This document shows, one piece after another, positions 43,304 to 54,797 of a DNA stretch of 64,000 bases (the stretch's first letter is position 1; every line of letters begins with the position of its first letter). The notes beneath the pieces are model-generated. The model did not search any database, had not been told where the DNA came from, and worked only from the letters and a program-made list of their open reading frames with translations. Both the position numbers and the translations under genes were made by a program. The stretch lies in the NCBI GenBank assembly GCA_905221605.1, contig CAJNDS010000558.1, forward strand, positions 376,001-440,000, given 5' to 3'. This DNA is from Symbiodinium natans (Eukaryota > Sar > Dinophyceae > Suessiales > Symbiodiniaceae).

Positions 43304-44842
43304 GCATCATCCTAAACTCCTAAGCACTGTCGGCCAGCCTTTCAGGGTTTACGGTTTAGGGGTTTAGCGTTTAGGGTTTAGGGTTTCGGGTTTAGGGTTT
43401 AGGGTTTATTTGGGTTTAGGGTTCAGGGTTCAGGGCTTAGGGTGCTTCTGTCGGGCTGCCGTTTAGCAGCTCGCCGTTGCTGTCGAGGCGTAGACCGGAG
43501 ATTGCACCTGACGCCAGACCAGGGTCCGGGGATCAGGGGTTTCGGGGCTTTGGGGTTTAGGGTTTCGGGGCTATAGGGGTTTCGGGGCTATAGGGGTTTA
43601 GGGCTTGGGGTTTAGGGGTGTAGGGTTTTTGGAGATTTAGGTAATGAGGGAAAGCTACTATTTGGGGGTCTATATTAGGGGTCCCTGGGTTTAGGGGTCG
43701 GGGTTTGGGGGTTTCGGGGTTGTGGGGATGCAGGGGTTACAGGGGTTGCGGGGTTATAGGGGGTTTTGGGTTACAGGGGTAGGTGTCTAGGGGTTAACGG
43801 TTGAGACCTTAAACCCAAAAAAACCTAACCCAAGCACCTAAACCCTAAACCCTAAACCCTAAACCCTAAACCCTAAACCCTGAACCCTAAACCCTAAACC
43901 CTAAACCCGAAACCCGCCCGCCACCCCACTCTCTTGTCTTTTGGGGCAGGGGGCGCTGGTCGAGCGCTCAGTGAGCCCTGTGAGGAGCCCCAGGGGGCCT
44001 CCAGGCTGGCTTACCCTACAAACCCGGCGCCCTTGTGGCCTTAGCCCCTTCGCGCCAGGGTCCTGAAAGGCTTGTCCGTTGTGTTGCCTGGGCCTGCCTC
44101 CCTGGCCTTAGACCCTTGGCGCCAATCCAAGCTGTCCGCGGCCCTACAGCTTTGTGCCTGGTCCACGCACCCAACCCAAGCTGTCCACACACTTGCACTT
44201 GTGGTGGGCGGTCTTGGGGTGGGAACGACTGCGCGCTCCCAAATCGCGCTTCCGTTTGGCACGCCCTAAACCCCAAGCCCTATAAGCCCTAAGCCCTAAA
44301 CCCAAACCCTAAACCCTGAACCCAAACACCTGAAGCCTGGGCTCTTCGAGTTATGACTCTGTGAGTCCACTAACACCGATCTGGACGGAGGCTTGTCTTT
44401 GATAGGGATTCTAGTCGGGGGTACTACAATCCCTATTAAGGACTGCTGACGTTATAAGGGGGAACATCCCATTGCTTAGGGTTTTCTCAGAGTATGCTAA
44501 CATCCGGAATCCAGATTTGCGGAATTCCTCAATCCTGGACGCCAACAGTCCTTTACGCAAACACTTGAACCCGGCAAGACCGTCCACTGAGCGCTACAGA
44601 CCCTGTATATTCTGATATATTGTCGGAATCCGTTGTGCTACATTGTAAGCTTGTGAACTTTCATATTAGGCCATGTCTTGTTATTGAGATCTGCCCAAAG
44701 TGGTTTAGGGCTGAACATTGAGGGGAACGAGGCGTGCATAGATCCTGCTAGCAATTGGGCCAGTTCACAAGCGTGCGTCACAGGTTTCGCAACTTATGGT
44801 TATAGGTCCCCGGCATGAAGTCCTCAATAAGTCCAATGATAA

Positions 44843-44956
44843 CTTGGGATGTTCCCCCTATACTGACAGTCCTTAAATCGGGATTATGGTAGGGGGTAAT
44901 ACAATCTTTAGACCAATCCTTATGAAAAACTGTAAGTATAGGGGGCAACATCCGAG
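44843..44956. mobile_element. Family-2 TIR element, full copy
   Basis: CTTGGGATGTTCCCCCTATA at the left and TATAGGGGGCAACATCC at the right. A second partial copy lies at 44398-44473. Confidence 0.75.
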
Positions 44957-45223
44957 CTGACAGTCCAAGCGGCGTGTGAAGCCCAGATACTCCACCGAAT
45001 CCATGAGAAACTCGAAGCCATGGCGAAATTCCTGCGGGGTACTTCCCGGATGTAACGTCCCCTAAGCTCCAACACCCAAGCCCAAAACCCAAAACCCCAA
45101 ACCCCAAATGTAAACCCTAAACCCCAAACCCTAAACCTCAAACCCCAAAACCCAAACCCTGTTCAGGATGCAGGGACTCCGGTTTGGCTTTAGGGTTGAG
45201 GCATGCAGCTTCAGGGGCTTCGT

Positions 45224-45292
45224 AGGGTTTAGGGTTTAGGGTTTAGGGTTTAGGGTTTAGGGTTTAGGGTTTAGGGTTTAGGGTTTAGACCT
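45224..45292. repeat. TTTAGGG array
   Basis: Nine to ten perfect units. Partner CCCTAAA/CCCCAAA run at 45075-45150. Confidence 0.95.
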
Positions 45293-45871
45293 CAACATGG
45301 CCATAAGGCTCCAAAACCACTCACCCCAAGGCCTCAACCCTCCTTCATCCAAAACCCTAAACACCTTGACCCTCAAGCCCTAAACCCTAAACCCCTACAC
45401 CCCTACACCCCTACACCCCTACACCCCTACACCCCTACACCCCTAAACCCCGAAACCCCTAAACCCAGCTATGAAAAGCTCTTCGTTCCTGTCAAACAGG
45501 CAGTTCCATGTGATGTCCCGACTGTCCATCCTAATTACTGAAGTATGGAACCGATACATACGATCCCAACGCACCAAACGACGTGCGAATTCATAATTCA
45601 TTTGTCCTAAGTCTCCGTTAGAGATCTTTGCATGCCTGTCGCATGGATCGTCGTCCGCAGGACCACTTGCATAAACCCCTAAACCCCAACCCCTAGAACC
45701 TAAACGCCCTAAACCCTAAAACAAAACCCGCCGGCCTCCCTTCCAAACTTCCTCTTACAGGGCTCAACGCCGAGGTTGTTGTCGAATGCGCCTTGGAGTT
45801 TAGGGGTTAGGCTAAGAACGGTCCGGCCAGGCTGAGCGTGTCAGGCAAGCTGTAGAAGTCGTAGGGTCTAA

Positions 45872-45932
45872 AAACCCTAAACCCTAAACCCTAAACCCTA
45901 AACCCTAAACCCTAAACCCTAAACCCTAAACC
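45872..45932. repeat. CCCTAAA array
   Basis: Eight perfect units. Confidence 0.95.
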
Positions 45933-46767
45933 TACCCTTTCTAGTTCCGGGGATGGTAAGGGAACCCAAGACCTAGAATCCCCCACCTAAGCTTAAAGAG
46001 TGTCTGATGCAGCTCAATGCCCTCGATGACTTTGGTGACCATGCCGCCTTTCTGTAACAAAGTCTTATACTATGCTACTATCCAATATATATATATATGC
46101 TACTATCAAAAAAAGATATGCATATATATATATATATATATATATGCAATATTGCAACCCCTACGCACGACGAATCTCTCACCCCACTTACTGCTCGCCG
46201 CTGGTTATTTTCCCGATGCCCAGTCCCCCTGTAGCTTTCCGAACATTTTTGCTGCACCCTAAACCCGAAACCCTGAAGCCTAAACCCTGAATCCTGAACC
46301 CATAACCCTAAACCGCAATCTGGCTCCTGCCTCCTGCCGCTGTACCCCCCCTATCTCCCTGCTGCTTTACTCTCCTCCCTATTCCCCTGCACCTTTCCCC
46401 CTTTAACCCCCCTTTTCCCCCGGCCCCGCCAAACCCGGTTCCCTTACGAATATGGACGCCAAGAAAGGTACCCGTAATTTCGGAAACCCCCACTTGCTGC
46501 GAAGAGTTGCCTTGTTTGAGATACGCTACCCCCTGGACAAACCGCCGCGTTCTCCACAACCCTAAACCCTAAACCCTAAACCCTAAACCCTGAACCCTAA
46601 ACCCCACATCCTGAAAGCAAGGGAAGGCACAGTGCTCAGAGAGCGCCCCCATGGCAACTCCGCAGCCTGAGCAAACCCTTTAGGGCGCTTGGCGCTCAGG
46701 GCTCAAAGGATTTCGGGTGTTCAGGGTGCCGTGTTTCGGAGCTTCGGGCTGGGAGGTTGGCCTTCTG

Positions 46768-46872
46768 GGGTTTAGGGTTTAGGGTTTAGGGTTTAGGGTT
46801 TGGGGTTTGGGGTTTGGGGTTTGGGGTTTGGGGTTTGGGGTTTGGGGTTTGGGGTTTGGGGTTTGGGGTTTA
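46768..46872. repeat. TTTAGGG to TTTGGGG array
   Basis: Five TTTAGGG then about nine TTTGGGG units and a final TTTAGGG whose reverse complement supplies the TAA stop of the adjoining minus-strand exon. Confidence 0.95.
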
Positions 46873-46964
46873 GGGCGTGTTCAGGGCTTTGAGGGGGGCC
46901 TGAAAGTACATCGTGATCATCCCGCGCTTAGACCCGATCGTGTCGTCGTAGGCCTTGCACACAC
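46870..46964 (-). CDS. Terminal exon ending in the telomeric repeat
   Basis: Acceptor AAGGGTGGCAG, two bases, then VCKAYDDTIGSKRGMITMYF and QAPLKALNTP, ending TAA at 46872-46870, which lies inside a CCCTAAA unit. Thirty open codons with a protein-like mix. It is the likely 3' end of a minus-strand gene whose other exons may include those at 50171-50101, 49045-48957 and 48331-48230. Confidence 0.5.
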
Positions 46965-47739
46965 CTGCCACCCTTGTACTCCAAGCAGCATTCTTCGTTC
47001 TAAGAGTAGTGCAGGATCATCATCTTCTATTTTTTGGGGTTCTTATGCATACAGTAGTAGTGTCTGGGATCAAATGTTGAATCGTGCCAACCGCTTTGTG
47101 GTGCGCGGGCATTCAGAGTTTAGGGTTATTTTGGGCATTTATCACCCAACTGAAATGAATCCCGTGAACCTCCAAGTAGGATGTTCAGGGCTCAGGGGTT
47201 ATAGTCGGTTCAGTCAGGGCGCAAGTAGATCTGGTCCCCTCAACTCAACTCCCTACATCCTGAACCACCCCATTGATCACCTGAGATTTTAGGTGTTAGG
47301 TGTTAGGGGTAGCCTGGAAGAGTTTCGGGTTCAGGATTCAAGGTTCAGGGTTTAGGTGTAATTAGGGTTTAGGGTTTTGGGTGTAGGGTTTAGGGTTTAG
47401 GGCTTAGGGGAACTCTGGGCCTTCCCTCAATGAAGCCCTCAGGTCACCAAGCCCTCAGGCACGGGCGGAAGTAAAGATCCTCTGCCCAGGATCCCTGCCC
47501 TGCATGTCCTCAGCGTTCAGGGTTTAGGGTTTAGGGTTTAGGCCTAGAGTTCCAGGGTTTGGGGATGGGGCTTAGGGTTTACGGTTGAGGTTTAGCACCG
47601 GGCACCAGTATCGGGCTCTTCTTCGGGCGGTACACCAACAAGCGCCCTCAGGATTTAAAGCGCCATTCTTTGGGTACTGCGCAAAGGCCCTTATAGTAAA
47701 AACACTCAGTTGTGAACCTCTTCGGTTCCGCCCGACATG

Positions 47740-47860
47740 ACGCTAAACCCTAAACCCTAAACCCTAAGCCCTAAGCCCTAAGCCCTAAGCCCTAAGCCCT
47801 AAACCCTAAACCCTAAACCCTAAACCCTAAACCCTAAACCCTAAACCCTAAACCCTAAAC
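47740..47860. repeat. CCCTAAA array with CCCTAAG block
   Basis: About 17 units: three CCCTAAA, six CCCTAAG, then eight CCCTAAA. A short plus-strand frame (GPIHQNLLAKVADHAKICL, about 47874-47930) follows an AAACCAG acceptor. Confidence 0.95.
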
Positions 47861-48229
47861 AAACCAGAGGGCCCATCCATCAAAACCTTCTAGCAAAGGT
47901 AGCCGACCATGCTAAAATCTGCTTAGGGTTTTAGGGTTCACAGGGTTTAGGGTTTATGGGTAGACCTCTACCCCTGATTGAAACCCTAAACACCTAAACC
48001 CTAAACAATAAGAAATGCTCTAGTCCGGACGGACAAAGGGCCCCATAGTTCACAAGACTCCTTCAGCTTTATGGCGTGGCGTTGAAGGTCTAGCCTTTCT
48101 TGGTTTTTGGTTTGGGGCAAGCAGGGCCCGTTCTGTATTACAGCCACGACCATGTGACCGAACGCGAGGTGAGCAAGACTCCATGAAGCAGCTCCTCAAG
48201 CTCCCTAAACCCTAAACCCTAAACCATAA

Positions 48230-48331
48230 AAACCCTGCTCGCCCCCCGCCCCCCGAAGTGTTGGGTTGCAAGCTGCGCACAAACGAGGCCCCTGGCTTGA
48301 GCCAAACTAGGGGCCACTTGCTGGTACCCTA
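48230..48331 (-). CDS. Exon-like island
   Basis: Acceptor TCCTGTCTAG, frame YQQVAPSLAQARGLVCAQLA then TQHFGGRGASR, and donor AGG|GTTTTTATGG. The intron upstream has a poly-C/poly-pyrimidine stretch (plus-strand poly-A and C near 48370-48410). Confidence 0.35.
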
Positions 48332-48956
48332 GACAGGAACATATTATTCCTTTCATGATAAGCGACCCTCCCCCCCCCAAAAAAAAAAAAAATAATAATA
48401 ATAAAAGAGAAATAAGCACATGAAAAACTAGTTTGGGGTTTAGAGGTGTAGTAGTGTAGGAGTTTAGGTGAAATTGGGCTGCCCCCTGTATACCCCAAAT
48501 GGAAGAGAATCCCCTTAGAGGGACCCCTAAAGAAGGGTACCCCTATTTTCGGAAACCGCCCAACTGTCTAGCTCAGAGGATTTCTCCGTGTAGGGTTGGG
48601 AGTTTGGGGGTTTGGGGGGTTGAGGCTTCAAGGTTTAAAGCTGAACGTTTAGGAATCAGGGCAGAAAGGTTTAAGGCCCGGGACATATGAAGTAGGGTTT
48701 ATATTTCTTGTACCCCCAAAAGGACACCCAGTATATACACACACCAATATACAAAGGAACCTTATATACACTCACCAAAAACAGAAAATACCCTGACTCT
48801 ATATGAACAATCAAAGCTTGAGGGTCGAGGCTTTATGGTTTGAGGCTTTGGGTTGCGAGTAGACGCTGTTTAGGGTTCAGGGTTTAGGGGTTAGGATTTT
48901 CTCTTCTTTGCTCACAAGGGATGGGCACCCTAAACCCTAAACCCTAAATCCTAAAC

Positions 48957-49045
48957 CTTGAACTCGTCCAGGGCACTGTTTTTGGCTGCCACCCCCAGCT
49001 GCCGGCGATGGATGGCGTAGAGCAACTTTGGCATCACGTCCAAGC
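48957..49045 (-). CDS. Exon island with telomeric splice sites at both ends
   Basis: Acceptor CCCTAAACCCCAG, two bases, then 29 codons LDVMPKLLYAIHRRQLGVAA and KNSALDEFK, and donor AAG|GTTTAGGATTTAGGG. Both splice sites are made of telomeric repeat plus one or two bases. Strongly protein-like. No family recognised. Confidence 0.55.
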
Positions 49046-49281
49046 CTGGGGTTTAGGGTTAGGGTTTAGGGTCTAGTGTTTAGGGTTTAGGGTTTAGGGG
49101 ACTTCGGGGTTTAAGTGTTTACGTGGTTTAGGGGGCTTAGTGCTTCGGGTGGTTTTAGGGTTCAGGGGTTTGAGGGGTTTGGGGTCAGGGGATAAGGGTT
49201 AAAGACCATGCAAGTCTGCCTTTAAAGCCCAGAAACCCAAACCCTACCAAACTTAGAATGATACAAGCGTTTCAACAAATA

Positions 49282-49385
49282 CCTTGGGATGTTCCCGTTT
49301 ATACTAACAGTCCTGAATAGATTATAATGGGGGGGGTACTACAATCCCTATTAAGCACAGCTAGTTTAAGGGGGAACATCCCAAC
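49282..49385. mobile_element. Family-2 TIR element, full copy
   Basis: CTTGGGATGTTCCCGTTTAT at the left and AGGGGGAACATCCCAAC at the right; interior GGGGGGGTACTACAATCCC. Confidence 0.8.
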
Positions 49386-50100
49386 AAGTACAAATAACCC
49401 CTCCTTACACCCGACTGCGATGAAAGGACAAAATTAGCAATTCAATACACACTGCCCGAGCGAATCTGATGCAACTTCGGATTGCAGGCACCTAATTCAT
49501 TAACAAGATCATCCCCCAATAGCACCGTGCTCCTGATAACCACGAAAACATTGTTATGTGAGCTCAAAGGCCATCCCATCTAAAACCCTACAATGCATGT
49601 ACAAACTGCCCAACACACACAACAAAAAACAAAAAAAAAACTAAACCCTAAACCCTAAACCCGAAACCCGAAACCCTAAACCCTAAACCCTAAACCCTAA
49701 ACCGCCTCGCCCTTATGCCCAGGCACGCTTCACCGAGAGAAGGGATGCAGGGTGCCGATCCCACCTGCTTTCTTTGGGGCTTCATGGGTGGTTATAGGCA
49801 ATATAGGGTTTAGGGTTTAGGGTTTAGGGTTTGGGGTTTGGGGTTTGGGGTTTAGGGTTTCGGGTCGGAAGAAGTACTAATAGTATTCCCTTATGGTCCC
49901 TGTATAATGATACTACTAGAACCCCTTCCTAATTCTTCAGGCCCTTATATTAGAGTTTAGGGCTCAATTTCTGGATCAGAGCGTAGGGTCTTCAGAGGTA
50001 GATGCAGGTTAGAAGTAGTGCTATGCTAGCCTCAAGATTCGAAGCCAGCTATAGCTAGTGTTACCATCGTTGATTCCAGGTTTTGCTACCCTTGAATCAC

Positions 50101-50171
50101 CTTTTTTGCCCAACAACTGCTCTTCGAAGCCCCTTGAAAAAATTGCAACATCTCTTCGACGGCCTCTTGTA
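50101..50171 (-). CDS. Exon island with pyrimidine-rich acceptor
   Basis: Acceptor TTTCATCCTTTCAG, two bases, then QEAVEEMLQFFQGASKSSCW and AKK, and donor AAG|GTGATTC. Amphipathic helix. Here neither site is telomeric, so ordinary introns coexist with the telomeric type. Confidence 0.5.
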
Positions 50172-50585
50172 CTGAAAGGATGAAACTAGAAAGGGCTTCT
50201 TTTCTTTTCTTTTTTCCTTTTCTTTTTTTGTTTGGGGGGGGGGGGAGATTGCATTCCCACGGAACATACATTCTAGGGTTCTTAAGGGACGGGGGGCTCA
50301 AGGGGGGGGTTGGTGACCCAAGGTTCCCTCTAGTGCTCCCCACTACTTTTCTCAGATTCCCTAAGCTTCCCTAAGGTTCCTCAGGTACCTACCCCCCATG
50401 AACCCCCCGCCCTTAAGAACCCTAAACCCTAAACCCTAAACCCTAAACCCTAAACCCTAAACCCCCCTCCCTTAAGAAACCCGGAAATTCATAAACTACC
50501 AAGAGCCCCCTTCCCAGTCCGCCCAAACGACAAAAACAACCCAAGTGGTTTGAGAGGGTTGTGGCATCCAATGGTCTTGCTATGC

Positions 50586-50740
50586 TAGGGTTTAGGGTTT
50601 AGGGTTTAGGGTTTAGGGTTTAGGGTTTAGGGTTTAGGGTTTAGGGTTTAGGGTTTAGGGTTTAGGGTTTAGGGTTTAGGGTTTACGGTTTAGGGCTTAA
50701 GGTATAGGGTTTAGGGTTTAGGGTGTACGGTTTCGGGTTT
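50586..50740. repeat. Long TTTAGGG array
   Basis: About 15 perfect units, then variants. Partner of the CCCTAAA tract at 50418-50465. Confidence 0.95.
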
Positions 50741-50939
50741 GGGATTGAGGGGTCACTTGGGATTTCGTGTTCGGGCAGCTGAAGGCTTTGGACTCGAACT
50801 TGGGTGTGTCGGGACTGTGTCTGTGGAATATTGGGATGTTCCCCCTTATACAGGGTTTAGGGTTCTGTAACCCTAAACCCTAAACCCTAAACCCTAAACC
50901 CTAACCCCCCCCCCCCAAAAAAAAAAAACCCAAACACAA

Positions 50940-50940
50940 A

Positions 50941-50975
<35 letters not shown>

Positions 50976-51080
50976 CACACACACACACACCACACGCACA
51001 CAACACACCAGCACACACCAAACACCACACACACACCCACACCCACACCACACACACACACACACACACACACACCAAAA
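50940..51080. repeat. AC-rich microsatellite
   Basis: (CA)n with interruptions, next to a CCCTAAA tract and poly-C/poly-A. Confidence 0.9.
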
Positions 51081-51580
51081 GAAACACCAAAGACGGGAAG
51101 CATAATTATGGAACTATTGTCTTATATCTTTGGGTGGTTCTTAAGCAGAAATGTAGGGCTTGGGGCCGACAGGACCTCGGACCCGACCATAAAAACGCAA
51201 CCACTTGCTCGGCGCGCCTGTTGCCCGAAGGACGAGCACTACCTTGACAAGGCATGAGGCCTTTGGGTGTCAAGTTTTAAGGGTTGAGGTTATCCTTTAG
51301 GACTCTAAACACTCTAAACCCTGAACCCTGAACCCGAAACCCTAACCCAAACCCTAACCCCTAAACCCCAACCCCAACCCCAAGCCCTGCTGGTCTGGTC
51401 GTAGCTTCTCTGGGTTTCGTCACTTCTCTGGGTTGCTGTACCAGGATGAGCAAACAATGCTAGTTGCGAGAGGGTTAATTTCTCTACAGATCCCTTTTAG
51501 AAGGGTGCCGCCTGATAATGGGCACCCAGAAGGCCCTGATCAGAACTACCCATATGACAATTGTTGTGGGTAGCTTCATT

Positions 51581-51695
51581 TTACTTGGTAGCCCAGCAAG
51601 CATTCTAATAATGAAAGGATGCCCTTGTGGGTGTCGGTTGCTTTATAAAAAGGCCAACATTGAGGGAAAGGTACCACTGGCCTAACAATGGCTAA
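51581..51695. mobile_element. Family-4 TIR element
   Basis: TTGGTAGCCCAGCAAGCATTCTAAT at the left, matching the left arm of the split copy at 43121. The right end is eroded. Confidence 0.65.
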
Positions 51696-52843
51696 CACAA
51701 GTCAGAATTCCTTCGCGACAGCCCAGCTTTCGGTGGCTGCTGGGGTTTAGTAGTATCTTTTGGGTTCACCTAAGAGTTCTTCTCGAACATCCGCCCGAAC
51801 ACAGCAGCTACTGTCCCGACTCTTGCCAGGACTTAGGGCTTTAGTTAGAGGTTTAGGGTAACCCTAAACCATACCCCAACCTGCACCTCCGAAAGCCCCA
51901 GCCCGAGCGTTCCGATGTTTTTTTATGCAGCCAGAAATGAGGACAAGCCCGTACACGCTGGCCCTTCAAGGTTGACACGACTCCTCTTGAGAGACCCGAT
52001 CGGATCGCCCTATTAATACCCCCAAAACCCTATACCCTTAAACCCTAAACCCTAAAACCTTAAACCCACAAAGCCAAGGGTGGCCCATCTTGATCGGCAA
52101 GGGCCGAAAGAGTAGCGGGCTTGCTCCGGGTACTCGCTGGTAGTCCTGGCTTGAAGTTATGGGCTGTGGGTTTCTATAGGGCATTAGGGCTATAAAGCTC
52201 TACATATATCGCTTATGTAGGATTTGCATAGCGTTTAGGGATCAGGGTCACTTGCGATCGTTTTGGGGCTTGCAGCTTTTGTGGTTGTGATATGTTTCAA
52301 CAGGGTTTTGGGTTTCGGGTTTAGGGTTTAGGTTTACGGTTTAGGGGGTGTCCGGAAATACACAAGCTGCGGCAGGGTCGAGATATATGTAAAAAGGTTC
52401 CGAGGTTTGGGCTGTTCAGTGCACAACAGCCAACCCCATATCCATGTTACCTAAAGGAATCTTGGCCTTGAAGTTCTTCTTAATCAGTACTTGGGGCCCA
52501 AGTTTCGAATATACGTACTGGACCATTTGATCGAGAACTCCGCAAGCAGTTTAAAGGTCACGGCATAGGGTCAATGCTTTTTGGATTTTGCAAAAACTTC
52601 AGAAGCCCCCCAAAGTCTGTGGGGGGTTAGGGGGTAGGCTTAGGAAATTATCCGGTTTTAAAGCTCGCAGGAAATTGGCTTTAGCTTCTCAGTCAAGGCT
52701 TGTCTCCAAGTGTCAATCCGCAGTATGCCAACGTAACCCAGAGTAGCCCCCATTCAGACAACCCCCACCCCAAACCCCCCAACGGCCCAGCCAGACCCCA
52801 GGTGAGAACAAGCTCTCCACCTCCAAAATCTCATGGCCTCTAC

Positions 52844-52900
52844 CTCCCACTGCTCCAGCAAGCGATCGAGCATGGCCTGGGTTTTCGCAACCCAGGAGTG
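52844..52900 (-). CDS. Exon island, helical
   Basis: Acceptor GTCCCCACCAG, exactly 19 codons HSWVAKTQAMLDRLLEQWE, and donor GAG|GTAGAGG. The frame stays open beyond the donor for another 16 codons, so the exon may be longer. No telomeric tract nearby. Confidence 0.4.
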
Positions 52901-53854
52901 CTGGTGGGGACGCTGGGCTGGGGCCCTCAGCGTAGGGGTTTCAAAAACCCTACTTGAAGCTTCAAGACACATTTCTAAGAGGCCTACATTAGGTGATAAC
53001 CATGTCAACACCTGACGTTAAACACCCTGCTTACCCGAACCTCCAAGTAGGCTTTCACCCTGCCAAAAACCCTAAACCCTAAATCCTAGTAGGCTTTCAC
53101 CTGCCAAAAAAAAAGAAAAAGGTGTGCCTTGCAAATGTAGACTCGCGTCGGCCGGAAAAAAACCGCCGTGTCGAGCACCAGCAGCCCTCACCAGCCTCTT
53201 TCAGGTTCAGGGTTTAGGTTCCAGGTTAGGGTTTCGGGTTTAGGTTTAAAGGGGAGTTCGGCCCACTTCCCTGCAAGGAGCCCCTGCTGGCCCCAAATGC
53301 TGACCGTCAAGCGAGAAAAATAGCCCTAGATCAGCCTGGCCTACTTGTAAAGCCCAAAAGAGTAAGGTGTATGACTCCCTGAGTTCAGGGCTTAAAATCT
53401 CGGTTCTCTAGGCCCTAAACCCTAAATCCTTCGCTACAGGCCTCATGGCTGGACCACGGCAATCAACCGTCCCTTCGGCCTCAGGGCTTAGGTTAGTTTA
53501 GGGTTTTTGGTTTTTTAGGGTTTATTTTGTGCTTAAGTTTGGGGGGCTTAGGGGTAGCCTACTGAAAGGTGGCTAGGGGGCGGATTTGGTGGGCTGATCA
53601 TCACAAAGCTTGGCAGAACCTAATCCTCTAGGGTTTAGGGTTAGGGTTTAGGGTTAGGGTTGACGGTTTAGGGTTTAAGGAACAAGGCAAGGGCCACATA
53701 ATGTAGATTCACCCACATATCGATCGCCGGATGGGCACCCCCCGCGAAACTCCCTGCGCCCTTAACCGAAACCCACAAAAACCCTAAATAACACAAAATC
53801 ATCGAGGTTGCCCCTAGAGCCCTCTGAAACGGATATGTGGTACGCTTAAACCCA

Positions 53855-53940
53855 GTCATATATATATATATATACTCATATATATATATATATACATAAT
53901 ATATAATATAGTATAGTATAATATAATATAATATAATATA
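53855..53940. repeat. AT microsatellite
   Basis: (TA)n and ATAAT repeats. Other AT microsatellites lie at 21375, 37263, 40852 and 46085-46143. Confidence 0.9.
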
Positions 53941-54098
53941 CAATCTCACCATGTCCTACCTTGTTATGATGCATCCAAAAACACTCAGAGACACTAAACC
54001 GGAGGGCCATAGTTTTTGTAGCTTGTCCAAGAAATCTAGAAGGGCCGTCAGAGCCAAAACCTACAACACATCGTGGTGGGTTCGTGAAGTAGGGCTCA

Positions 54099-54205
54099 CA
54101 ACCCTAAACCCTAAACCCTAAACCCTAAACCCTAAACCCTAAACCCTAAACCCTAAACCCTAAACCCTAAACCCTAAACCCTAAACCCTAAACCCTAAAC
54201 CCTAC
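54099..54205. repeat. CCCTAAA array, 15 units
   Basis: Perfect array. The plus-strand exon 54233-54315 lies between it and a TTTAGGG run at 54314-54337. Confidence 0.98.
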
Positions 54206-54232
54206 ACTTGGTCCTAAAACCCGGATTCCCAG

Positions 54233-54315
54233 ATGCATCCAGGTGACTGAGGCCACGTGCCGCCAGCCTCAACATACCAGCATCTGCAGAGAGGTCGAGG
54301 CGCCCTGGCTCATGG
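54233..54315 (+). CDS. Exon island between paired telomeric tracts
   Basis: Acceptor CGGATTCCCAG, one base, then CIQVTEATCRQPQHTSICRE and VEAPWLM, and donor G|GTTTAGGG. Cys/His-containing but not a known motif. Confidence 0.45.
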
Positions 54316-54613
54316 GTTTAGGGTTTAGGGTTTAGGCTTCAGGGAGTACCCTAAACCCTATGAAGGGTTGAGGACTTTGGGTTCTTACGGCCGCCCCCCC
54401 CCCCCCCCCCCCCCCCCCACCCCGAATTATTCCGGTTGGTTTGTAGTTTTGCCTCCACACCCTAAAGCCCAAACCTTAAAACCCTAAACTCTAAACCCTA
54501 AACCCTAAACCCTAAAACTAAACCCTAAACCCTAAACCTGCTGCTCAGCAGACATGAGCGTCGCGCAACAGAATCCGAAGCCGAAATCGCAAAGCTGATG
54601 CTCTCACTCCCAA

Positions 54614-54705
54614 AGCCTAAACCCTAAACCCTAAACCCTAAACCCTAAACCCTAAACCCTAAACCCTAAACCCTAAACCCTAAACCCTAAACCCTAAACC
54701 CTAAG
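54614..54705. repeat. CCCTAAA array
   Basis: Thirteen perfect units ending directly at a family-2 element (54708). Confidence 0.95.
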
Positions 54706-54707
54706 CT

Positions 54708-54797
54708 TAGGGATGTTCCCCCTTGTACTAACAGTCCTTCATAGGGATTAAATGGGAGGGAACTAAGGGCTGTTAGCATAAGGGGGAGCGTCCCAAC
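54708..54797. mobile_element. Family-2 TIR element
   Basis: CTTAGGGATGTTCCCCCTTG at the left and AAGGGGGAGCGTCCCAA at the right. Its left end abuts a CCCTAAA array. Confidence 0.75.
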
